Part shown: piece by piece, positions 1 through 8,600 of the stretch
How the letters are laid out: each line of letters opens with the position of its first letter
Position numbering within the stretch: the first letter of the stretch is position 1
Assembly (NCBI RefSeq): GCF_017355365.1
Contig: NZ_JADIJR010000024.1
Coordinates: 1 to 47,525, forward strand
Direction of reading: 5' to 3'
From: Microbacterium sp. SD291
Lineage (GTDB): Bacteria; Actinomycetota; Actinomycetes; Actinomycetales; Microbacteriaceae
Length of the DNA stretch: 47,525 nucleotides
Notes under the pieces: model-generated
Databases searched by the model: none
Seen by the model: only the letters and a program-made list of their open reading frames with translations
What the model was told of the DNA's origin: nothing
Program-made: the position numbers and the translations under genes

Positions 1-330
1 ATCCCCGGGCACCGCCTGGTGTTCACCTGGGACGACGGCACCCGCGTCTCCGTCTCGCGACGGACCGTCTTCGGGCGCAACCCCGCGCCGGAAGACGGCG
101 CAGTCGTGGTGTCGGTGCGCGACGAGACCCTCTCGCTGTCGAAGACCCACTTCGAGGCCGCCGCGGAGAACGCCGGCGGCTGGGTGCTCGACCGCCACTC
201 CACGAATGGCATGACGATCGTGCGCGATGGTCAGCGGATCGCATGCCCGGCAGGGCAGCGCGTGCCGGTGCGCCTCGGCGACGCCATCGAGATCGGCGAC
301 CGGATCGTCACGATCGGCGGCTACGCGTGA
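1..330 (+). CDS. FHA-domain protein, C-terminal part (5' end outside window)
   Basis: The frame is open from base 1, so the gene begins upstream of the window. What remains is essentially one FHA (phosphothreonine-binding) domain: GRNPAP near the start, then LSLSKTH, then the STNG loop, which are the usual phospho-contact positions. It closely resembles the C-terminal FHA domain of the protein at 4319-5620 (GRNPSA, SLSKTH, RSTNG), so the two may be relatives. Its stop overlaps the GTG start of the PP2C gene by four bases (GTGA), which points to translational coupling. A role in reading the phosphorylation state of the secretion system is inferred from the neighbours. Confidence 0.8.
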   Translation: MPGHRLVFTWDDGTRVSVSRRTVFGRNPAPEDGAVVVSVRDETLSLSKTHFEAAAENAGGWVLDRHSTNGMTIVRDGQRIACPAGQRVPVRLGDAIEIGDRIVTIGGYA

Positions 331-1145
331 GGCCCGGACTGATCGTCAGCTCCGGCTCGGCGACGCACCCGGGGCTCCGGCGTGCTCTGAACGAGGACTC
401 GTATCTCGCCAGCGCTCCCGTCTTCGTCGTCGCCGACGGCATGGGCGGGCACGAAGCAGGCGAGCGCGCGAGCGCGACCGTGATCGCCGAGTTCGCCCGC
501 TTCGTCGGACGTGCATCCCTCGAACTCGACGAGGTCCGTCTCGCGGTCGCACAGGCGCGCGAGGGCGTGGAGGATCTCTCGACGTCGGGCAACGGCCGGG
601 CCGGCACCACCCTCAGCGGCGTGGTCGTCGCCACGGTCGACGGCATGGGGTACTGGCTCGCCGTCAACATCGGCGACTCGCGCACGTATCGTCTGGCCGA
701 CGGCGAACTCGAGCAGATCACCGTCGATCACTCCGTCGTCCAGGAGCTCATCGAGTCGGGGGAACTGTCCCCGGAGGATGCCGCGACCGATCGGCGCCGC
801 AACATCATCACCAGGGCGATCGGCGCGAGCAGCACGGGCGACGCCGACTACTGGCTGTTCCCCGCGGAGATGGGCGATCGGATCATGATCTGCTCGGACG
901 GACTCACCTCGGAGATCCCGGATGCTCGCATCCGGGAGGTGCTGCAGACCGTGCCCGACCCGCAGACGGCGGCCGATCTGCTGATCACCGAGGCGGTCGA
1001 CGCAGGCGGACGCGACAACATCACGGTCGTCATCGCAGACGCCGTCTCGGTCGCCTCGCGGCCGGGAACGCTTCTCGAAACGGACGAGAACGACATCGAC
1101 ATGGACACGCGCCCGCGTGAAGCAGCAGCAGGAGGGGCTCTCTGA
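327..1145 (+). CDS. PP2C-family Ser/Thr protein phosphatase
   Basis: A 272-residue PP2C (PPM) metal-dependent phosphatase. The family motifs occur in order: NEDSY near residue 22, DGMGGHEAGE near 37-46, GTTLSG, GDSRTYRL, CSDGLTSEI and GGRDNITVV near 228-236, with the acidic metal ligands present. I chose GTG at 327 because it overlaps the upstream stop (GTGA) and the protein then begins just before the PP2C fold; an ATG at 243 lies inside the upstream FHA domain. No membrane segment is visible, so it should be cytosolic. The likely partner is the kinase at 2653-4278, whose targets it would reverse. The stop overlaps the next start by one base (TGATG). Confidence 0.93.
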   Translation: MRPGLIVSSGSATHPGLRRALNEDSYLASAPVFVVADGMGGHEAGERASATVIAEFARFVGRASLELDEVRLAVAQAREGVEDLSTSGNGRAGTTLSGVVVATVDGMGYWLAVNIGDSRTYRLADGELEQITVDHSVVQELIESGELSPEDAATDRRRNIITRAIGASSTGDADYWLFPAEMGDRIMICSDGLTSEIPDARIREVLQTVPDPQTAADLLITEAVDAGGRDNITVVIADAVSVASRPGTLLETDENDIDMDTRPREAAAGGAL

Positions 1146-2656
1146 TGCAGACGACGTACCGACCAGGACAGTGGTATCTGATCGTGATCCCCGGCGCGCT
1201 GGTCGCGCTGCCGCCTGACGTCCCCGGCGATGTGATCGCGCAGCTCTGGGAGCGCCTCCCGATGGCGAAGACCCTCGCGACGGTGGTCGACGTGCTCACG
1301 ACCCAGGCAGGCGGATCGTTCACCGAGCTTCCCCCGTTCGCGGCCGCGGTCGCCGAGGGCTCCGATGTGCGGATCGCGCTGCGAGGCGGCGTCGCCGCCA
1401 GGGTGAGCACGACGGGCGACGAGGCGAAGGAGCTCTCCGGCGCCGAGGTGACGACGTGGAGCGAGCGCTTCGTGGCCGGGGCATCCCGCGTCGAGATCAC
1501 CGTCGAGCAGACCGAGACCGCGTCCGGACTTCCCGTGCAGGGCGGCATCGTCCGCGCCGCGGCCGTGATCGCCGACCTCGAGCCGAGCGACGCCGAGCCG
1601 CTCACCGCCGCGCCGGGCCCCGTGCCGGTCGTCGAATCCGAGGCCGCCGGTGTCTCCGCCGCCGTGCTCGCGGGCGCGAAGGCGCCGCAGCTCGCCACGT
1701 TCGGAGCGGCTGCGGGCGCGGCAGCGGGATCCCTCCCGGGGGCGTCCTCCTCCGAGGCCGAGACCCCCGAGGCCGAGGCTCCAGAGGCCGAAGCTCCCGA
1801 GGTCGAAGCACCCGCCGCCGCGGACGGCGGCGACGCGCCCGCAGCGGAAGGCGCTGACGCGACGGAGACCGCCACCGAGAGCATCCCCGCGATCACCGCT
1901 GACGAGCCGCCCGCTGACGAGCCGGCCGCTGACGAGCCGGCCGCTGACGAGCCGCCCGCTGACGAGCCGGCCGTCGTTGAGCCGGTGCCGGCACCTGACG
2001 CTGCGGATGCCGACGACGCCACTCCCGAGCCGGCCGAGGCGAAGGCCGACGACAGCGCGCTGCTGCCGAGCGAGGTGACGCTGGCTCCCTCCGACGAGGA
2101 CTTCGATCAGCTGTGGGGCGAGACGGTGCACACCGCCTCGTCGCCGGCGGCCGCCGCACCTCTGGTCGCACCCGCAGCAGCACCCGCAGCGCTGGGAGGG
2201 GAAGGCGATCACGACGGCGCCACCATCTCGGCGGCAGAGCTGCGCGCACTCCGTCGGCAGGGACAGCCGGCCGAGAGCGAGGCGCCGACGCAGGTGATTC
2301 CGGTCGCGGCCGCCGGCGCAGGGCGCATCCAGGTGTCGACAGGGCAGGTCGTCGCCCTCGATCGCACGGTGATCATCGGGCGCCGTCCGCGCTCGACGAG
2401 GGCCAGCGGCGCCAACATGCCGCACCTGGTCGCGGTGGACAGCCCGCAGCAGGACATCTCCCGCAGCCACCTCGAGATCCGCCCAGAGGGTGACACCGTC
2501 GTGGTCATCGATCTGCACACGACCAACGGCTCGACGCTGCTGCGCCCCGGTGCCGACCCCGTCCGTCTGCACCCCGGGGAGCAGACGCTCGTCCTCTCCG
2601 GCGATGTCGTCGACCTGGGAGACGGAGTGACCGTCGCCTTCGAGGATCTGCCGTGA
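1145..2656 (+). CDS. FHA-domain protein with long Ala/Pro/Glu-rich linker
   Basis: A 503-residue protein. Residues 1-140 are a folded-looking domain I do not recognise. Residues 170-300 are a low-complexity acidic Ala/Pro/Glu segment that includes five ADEPP/ADEPA pentapeptides. The C-terminal ~110 residues are a canonical FHA domain with IIGRRPRS, DISRSHLEI and HTTNGS, so the Arg, Ser, His and Asn used for phosphothreonine binding are all present. It sits between the phosphatase and the kinase with start and stop overlaps on both sides. A role as phosphorylation-dependent adaptor for the secretion machine is inferred from this position. No signal peptide or membrane helix is visible. Confidence 0.85.
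   Translation: MQTTYRPGQWYLIVIPGALVALPPDVPGDVIAQLWERLPMAKTLATVVDVLTTQAGGSFTELPPFAAAVAEGSDVRIALRGGVAARVSTTGDEAKELSGAEVTTWSERFVAGASRVEITVEQTETASGLPVQGGIVRAAAVIADLEPSDAEPLTAAPGPVPVVESEAAGVSAAVLAGAKAPQLATFGAAAGAAAGSLPGASSSEAETPEAEAPEAEAPEVEAPAAADGGDAPAAEGADATETATESIPAITADEPPADEPAADEPAADEPPADEPAVVEPVPAPDAADADDATPEPAEAKADDSALLPSEVTLAPSDEDFDQLWGETVHTASSPAAAAPLVAPAAAPAALGGEGDHDGATISAAELRALRRQGQPAESEAPTQVIPVAAAGAGRIQVSTGQVVALDRTVIIGRRPRSTRASGANMPHLVAVDSPQQDISRSHLEIRPEGDTVVVIDLHTTNGSTLLRPGADPVRLHPGEQTLVLSGDVVDLGDGVTVAFEDLP
1898..1972 (+). repeat. Five tandem 15-bp units in an FHA protein gene
   Basis: Five uninterrupted units of GCTGACGAGCCGSCC encode the pentapeptide ADEPP or ADEPA. Because the unit is a multiple of three, gain or loss of copies would lengthen or shorten the flexible linker without breaking the frame. 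Confidence 0.9.
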
Positions 2657-4278
2657 GTCGTCGCCCCTCCCCGCCGCCGGAGCTGCCCGGCTTCACCTAC
2701 GTGGAGCCGCTCGGCACCGGCGGCTTCGCCGACGTGTTCCTGTACGAGCAGCAGATGCCTCGTCGGCGGGTCGCGGTGAAGGTGCTGCTCGCCGATCGCA
2801 CCTCCAGCACCGCCGCGAAGGAGTTCGCCGACGAGGCGAACGTGATGGCGATGCTCTCGACGCACCCGGCGATCGTCACCATCTACCAGTCCGGCGTCGC
2901 GGGCGACGGCCGACCGTACCTGGTCATGGAGTACTGCCCGCGGCCGAACCTGCAGCTGCGAGCGCGGCGCGAGGCGTTCTCGGTGGCGGAGGCGCTCCGC
3001 GTCGGCGTGCAGGTCGCCGGTGCCGTCGAGACCGCGCACCGCGCGGGCGTCCTGCATCGGGACATCAAGCCGGCGAACATCCTCGTCACCGAGTACAACC
3101 GCCCGGCGCTCACCGACTTCGGCATCGCCTCGACGAACGATGCGATGGGCGAGGCCTCGGGCATGTCCATCCCGTGGTCTCCTCCCGAGTCCTTCGCGGA
3201 GCCGCCGCGGAGCGGCCACCGCACCGATGTGTGGGCCCTCGGCGCCACGATCTTCACGCTCCTGGCCGGTCGCTCCCCGTTCGAGCGCCCGGGGGAGCGG
3301 AACTCCAGCGCCGACCTCATCGAGCGCATCGAGCGTGCGGCGCTGCCGGGGCTCGGGCGGCCCGATTCGCCGGAGAGCCTGCAGCGCGTCCTCGAACGGT
3401 CCATGGCGAAGAACCCGGACGACCGGTTCCCGAGTGCGGTCGCCTTCGCCCGCGCCCTGCAGAAGGTGCAGATCGAGCTCTCGCATTCGGTGACGCCGAT
3501 CGACATCGTCGACGAGCACCCGCCGGCGGAGGACCTCGACGACGACAACGACGGCCTGACCAGGGTGCGGCAGATCGTCAGCATCGACCCCGACGTCGCG
3601 TCCTTCACGCGCCCGTCGGCGACGACGCAACGCAAGCAGCCGACTGCGGCGTACACCGATGTGCCGCGCTTCGACTCGCCGGCCCCGCTCGGCTCGGCGG
3701 TGGACGAGACGCAGATGCGCGCGCCCAGCGCGCCGACGCCGGCTCCGGATGCCGAGGACCGCACCATCCTGCGCGGACCGCGGGTCGTGACTCCGGATGC
3801 CGCGGCATCCGCTCCTCTGCAGATGGCACCTTCCGTCGCCCCTGTCGCCGAGCCGCAGGCTCCCGCGGGACCGCCCAGCCGCAAGGCGCTGTGGATCTCG
3901 CTCGTCGCCGTCGGCTTCGTGCTCCTGGTCGGCGCGATCGTGGGGCTGAACATCCTCGTGGCGGGCATCGAGACGCCCCCGGAGGTGACGGAGTCGGAGC
4001 CGCCGCCCGACGTCGTGTCCGATCTCGTGCCGAAGGTGACCGATCTCGCCGGCACCAGACAGGGCGAGCAGGTCGCCTTCACCTGGACGAGCAAGGATCC
4101 GCAGGAGGGTGACACCTTCATCTGGTACGTCGTCGACGTCTCGGGCGAGGTCGATCTGCAGCGATCCGAGAAGCCGGAGGCGCAGTTCACCGCCGGTGAC
4201 GGGAAGGTCTGCATCGACGTGATGCTGCGGCGGGACGACGGACGCGCCTCGGAACCCGTGCGCGGATGCGTCGGCTGA
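2653..4278 (+). CDS. PknB-like transmembrane Ser/Thr protein kinase
   Basis: A 541-residue eukaryotic-type Ser/Thr kinase. The glycine loop GTGGFADV (residues 22-28), the ATP lysine K43, the catalytic loop HRDIKPAN (H135, D137), DFG at 155-157 and a PPE version of the APE motif are present, so it should be active. An Ala/Pro-rich juxtamembrane region follows, then one membrane helix near 413-437 and about 100 extracellular residues that look like a small beta-sandwich; PASTA repeats are absent. The GTG start overlaps the upstream stop (GTGA). With the phosphatase and four FHA domains next to it, it probably phosphorylates T7SS components. This would tie secretion or its gene control to an outside signal. 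Confidence 0.92.
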   Translation: MSRRPSPPPELPGFTYVEPLGTGGFADVFLYEQQMPRRRVAVKVLLADRTSSTAAKEFADEANVMAMLSTHPAIVTIYQSGVAGDGRPYLVMEYCPRPNLQLRARREAFSVAEALRVGVQVAGAVETAHRAGVLHRDIKPANILVTEYNRPALTDFGIASTNDAMGEASGMSIPWSPPESFAEPPRSGHRTDVWALGATIFTLLAGRSPFERPGERNSSADLIERIERAALPGLGRPDSPESLQRVLERSMAKNPDDRFPSAVAFARALQKVQIELSHSVTPIDIVDEHPPAEDLDDDNDGLTRVRQIVSIDPDVASFTRPSATTQRKQPTAAYTDVPRFDSPAPLGSAVDETQMRAPSAPTPAPDAEDRTILRGPRVVTPDAAASAPLQMAPSVAPVAEPQAPAGPPSRKALWISLVAVGFVLLVGAIVGLNILVAGIETPPEVTESEPPPDVVSDLVPKVTDLAGTRQGEQVAFTWTSKDPQEGDTFIWYVVDVSGEVDLQRSEKPEAQFTAGDGKVCIDVMLRRDDGRASEPVRGCVG

Positions 4279-4318
4279 TCCGCCGCCCGAATCTCTACCT
4301 GAGGGGAACTCAGTAATC

Positions 4319-5620
4319 TTGACCACAGCCGCAGACGGCGTCAATCGCGCGGGGGAGGCATCCGACGGCATGATCTGGGAGATCGACGACAAGAAGCCGA
4401 CGATCGAGGGTGTCGACGCCGCCGGACGCCCGGATCCCGCGTACGCGGCTGCGCTCGGGATGCTCCGCGCCCCCTTCGGCCGCCGCGTGCTCGCGGCGTT
4501 CTGCGACGGCGCCATCTGGCTGGTGCTGCAGCTGCCGCTGTGGCTCGGCGCGATCCCGCTGCTGCTCAAGTTCGCAACCGGCGCGATCTCCCAGTACGGG
4601 CTCGTCAACCACCCGTCCTTCGTCCTCGCCGTGGTGATGGCCGGCGTCACGGTGCTGCTCACCCTGGTCTCCGGCATCGTCCAGTGGGCGCTCCACGGGA
4701 CCAAGGGGATGACGGTCGGCAAGGCCATCGCCGGCATCCGGACCGTGAACGTCCGCACCCTCGCGCGCCCCAAGCTCGGACGGGTGCTGCTGCGATTCCT
4801 CATCGTCGCCGCGTCGGGCGTGCTGCCGGTGGTCGGTCAGGCGCTCATGCTGCTGTCGCCGACGTTCGACCCGCAGGGGCGAGGTCGCGGATGGCACGAC
4901 AAGGCGTCGGGCGTGTGGCTCGTCGACGTCCGTGAGGGCCTCAACCCGTACGACGAGAAGCGCATGCGCGTCGCGCGCAAGATGATCAAGATCGACCCGG
5001 TGCCGGAGCGCTCGGCGCTCCCCTCGCTGGCCACGCCCATGGATCCGAGGGCACAGCCGGAGTACCGGCCGGGAAGCCGGATCAGCGCGGGCGTGCTCGG
5101 CATGGCGAGACCGCACGAGAGCCCCGTGGTCGGCAGCGTTCCCCAGGCCCCGCAGGCCGCGCCAGTGCCTGCACCGCAACCCGCGCCGGCTCCTGCCCCA
5201 CAGCCCGCGCCGGCTCCCGCAGCGCAGCCCGCTGCGCCGGCGCAGCAGCCCGCTCCCGTGCCGCAGCCGGCCGCTGCATCCCAGCCCGTGCCGCAGGTGC
5301 GCTTCGGACTGCGATTCGACACCGGTGAGAGCATCCTGATCACCGAGCCGGTGCTGCTCGGGCGCAACCCGAGCGCGACCGAGCATCCCGGTGCGCGACC
5401 GATCGCGCTGGCGGACGACAGCCGGTCGCTCTCGAAGACGCATATGCTGGTGCGCCCGATCGAGGGCGGGCTCGAGGTCGTCGACTGCCGCTCGACGAAC
5501 GGGTCCGGACTGATCAGGGCCGGTGCCGAATACGCACTCCCGGCGGGCACGCCGGTGCCGACGACGGACGGCGACATGATCCGGCTCGGCGACCGCGTGG
5601 CCGCCGTGGTCAGGGCGTGA
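4319..5620 (+). CDS. RDD-family membrane protein with C-terminal FHA domain
   Basis: The N-terminal part (about residues 55-200) is an RDD domain: hydrophobic helices around FGRRVLAAFCDGAIWL, FVLAVVMAGVTVLL and a third near 165, with the typical GTKGMTVGKAIAGIR turn. A Pro/Ala/Gln-rich linker (about 270-325) leads to an FHA domain with LLGRNPSA, SLSKTH and RSTNG. The TTG start at 4319 gives 433 residues; ATG at 4370 with GGGGGAGG upstream is an equally good start and would remove 17 residues. It is probably a membrane partner of the ATPase that follows. Some actinobacterial T7SS loci carry such RDD-FHA proteins; the exact job is unknown. Confidence 0.82.
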   Translation: MTTAADGVNRAGEASDGMIWEIDDKKPTIEGVDAAGRPDPAYAAALGMLRAPFGRRVLAAFCDGAIWLVLQLPLWLGAIPLLLKFATGAISQYGLVNHPSFVLAVVMAGVTVLLTLVSGIVQWALHGTKGMTVGKAIAGIRTVNVRTLARPKLGRVLLRFLIVAASGVLPVVGQALMLLSPTFDPQGRGRGWHDKASGVWLVDVREGLNPYDEKRMRVARKMIKIDPVPERSALPSLATPMDPRAQPEYRPGSRISAGVLGMARPHESPVVGSVPQAPQAAPVPAPQPAPAPAPQPAPAPAAQPAAPAQQPAPVPQPAAASQPVPQVRFGLRFDTGESILITEPVLLGRNPSATEHPGARPIALADDSRSLSKTHMLVRPIEGGLEVVDCRSTNGSGLIRAGAEYALPAGTPVPTTDGDMIRLGDRVAAVVRA

Positions 5621-5677
5621 CGCGGATGAACGCAAGATGATGGTCGCTGGCGAGACCAGTGGGATTGAGGTAGACGG

Positions 5678-8600
5678 ATGAGGCTGAAGCTGACCCTGCA
5701 TCGTCAGGGGGGCGACCCTGTCGACATCGTGATCACGACCGACTCCACCGCCACAGCAGGCGACGTGGCCCGTCACGTCGCCGAAGCGGATCCGACCCGG
5801 TCGACGTCCGTCGCCGAGGGCGACGTGCTGACGCTCGCGGTCGCGCCTCCCGCCGGTGAGCGGCTGATCCCCCTGCAGCCCGACGTCCCGATCGGCGAGG
5901 CGCCGATCGGATCCGGGTTCGCGGCATCCATCGTCAACTACGGGCCGAACTACTCCGCCGCCGGCCAGCGAGAGATCGTGGGCGTGCTCATCGCGACCGC
6001 CGGTGCGCTCGCCGGCCAGGAGTTCCCCATCACGGCAGGCCACGTGTTCCTCGGCCGGGATGCCGTGAACGACGTCGTCCTTCCCGACCCCATGGTCTCG
6101 AAGCGGCACGCGCGACTCGAGATCGGCACGCACATCGAGGTCGTCGACCTGAACTCGGCGAACGGCGTCCTGGTCGACGGCATCGCCGTCCAGCGCGTCC
6201 GGGTCGAGGAGGGCGAGCCCTTCGTGATCGGCGGCACCACGCTGATGCTCCGTCTCGCACGCTCCTTCGACGGCTCGGCATCCGAAGAGCCGATCATCGA
6301 GCGCGGTGGCGGTCTCCAGTTCAACCGGAGCCCGCGCGTCGAGGTGCGCTATCCCGGCACGCTGTTCAAGATGCCGCGCCTGCCAGCCGAGAAGATCAGC
6401 AAGATGTTCCCGTGGCCGATCCTCATCGCGCCGATCATGATGGGCGCCGTGCTGTTCGCGATGAACGGCAATCCGCGCTCGCTGCTCATGATCGCGATGA
6501 CGCCTCTCATGGCGTTCATGAACATCATCAACCAGTCCGTGCAGAGCAAGAAGGGCGAGAGCCACGAGTTCGCGCTCTTCGAGCGCCAGTACGAGCAGCT
6601 CGAGGAGGACTTCTTCCACGGCAAGCCCGAGGAGGAGGCCGCCCGCAACGCGGAGGCCCCGCCGGTCGCCGAGGTCTTCGATCACGCGATGCGGCTCGGG
6701 CCGTTGCTGTGGACGCGACGGCCCGAGCACTGGAACTTCCTCGGCCTGCGGCTCGGCAGCTGCCGTCTCCCCGCCCGCAACACGATCGACGACGCCGATA
6801 CGCCGGACGGCCTGCCGGACTTCATCGATCGCGTCGACCGGCTTCGTGAGCGCTACGAGTTCGTCGAGGACGTGCCCGTGTTCGACAAGCTCGCCGATGC
6901 CGGGTCGATCGGCATCGCCGGGCCCCAGGGGCCCGTGGCCGACACCATGCGCGGCATCGCCGTCCAGCTCCTGGGCCTGCACGCGCCGAACGACGTCGTC
7001 ACCGTCGCGTTCGCCGATTCCGCCTGGGTGCCGGAGCTGGACTGGCTCAAGTGGATGCCGCACACCTCCGGTGAGATGAGTCCCTTCCGCGACATCGCGC
7101 TCGCGGACTCGGCGCCCACCAGCGCCGCGCTGCTCAGCTCGCTCGAGGAGTACGTGCGCCGGGCAGGGGGAGAGCGCACAGGCGAGCCCCGAGGTCCGTT
7201 CAAGGAGGAGTGGAATCCGCTGCTGTACGGCACGGACGTCTCCCGTGCCGCAAGCGACCACCAGAAGACTCCGCCGCTGTCCGTCGTGGTCTTCGTCACC
7301 AGCGACGCGCCGGTCGACCGCGGACGCCTCACGGATGTGCTCGAGCGCGGCGCCGACCACGGCGTGCACGCGGTGTTCGTATCGCCGACCGTCGAGTCGC
7401 TGCCGGCCGTGTGCCGCAGCTACATCGACGTGACCACGGGTCTCGAGAACGCGCGCGTCGGACTCGTCCGCAACGGCGAGAACTTCGAGAACGTGCGCGT
7501 CGAGGGCGTCTCCAACGCCTACATGCACATGCTCGCCCGGCGGCTGGCCCCGGTGCAGGACGCGAGCACGGTCACGCACGACTCGTCCGACATCCCGAGC
7601 GCGGTCATGTTCCTCCAGCTCGTCGACCCGGCGATCGCCGAGGATCCGCACGTCGTGATCGAGCGCTGGCGGCAGAACAACACGATCATCGACCGCTCCC
7701 CGAACCCGCGGCCGCGGCTGAAGAAGTCCGGCACGCTCCGGGCGATCATCGGGCAGGGCGCGAGCGACGCGATGGCGCTCGATCTGCGCACCCACGGCCC
7801 CCACGCCCTCGTCGGCGGCACCACCGGTGCCGGAAAGTCGGAGTTCCTGCAGGCGTGGGTGCTGGGCATGGCTGCGGCGCACAGCCCCGACCGGGTGACG
7901 TTCCTGTTCGTCGACTACAAGGGCGGGTCGGCCTTCGCCGACTGCGTGGAGCTGCCGCACTGCGTCGGCCTCGTGACCGACCTCAGCCCTCACCTCGTCC
8001 GCCGCGCGCTGACCAGCCTGCGGGCCGAGCTGCAGCACCGCGAGCACCTGCTCAACCGCAAGAAGGCCAAGGACCTGCTCGAGCTCGAGAAGAGGCAGGA
8101 TCCGGAGAGCCCGCCTGCCCTCGTCCTGGTGATCGACGAGTTCGCAGCGCTCGCCTCCGAGATGCCGGAGTTCGTCGACGGCGTGGTGGACATCGCCCAG
8201 CGGGGCCGCTCCCTCGGCATCCACCTGATCATGGCGACCCAGCGGCCGGCCGGTGTCATCAAGGACAACCTCCGTGCCAACACCAACCTGCGCATCGCAC
8301 TGCGCATGGCGGACGAGGCCGACTCCCGCGACGTCGTCGACGACGCCGTCGCGGCATCCTTCCCCGCATCGATCCCCGGCCGCGCGATCGCGAAGACAGG
8401 GCCGGGTCGTCTCGTGCCGTTCCAGTCGGCCTACGCGGGCGGATGGACGACCGACGACGACACGGCTGCCGCCGAGGTGCGCGTGTCGGAGCTGCGCTTC
8501 GGCGCGACCGCAGAATGGGAGTCGGATGCCCCGGCCGAGTCGGACACGCACGAGGAGGACCTGGGCCCGAACGATCAGAAGCGGATCGTGTCGACCCTCA

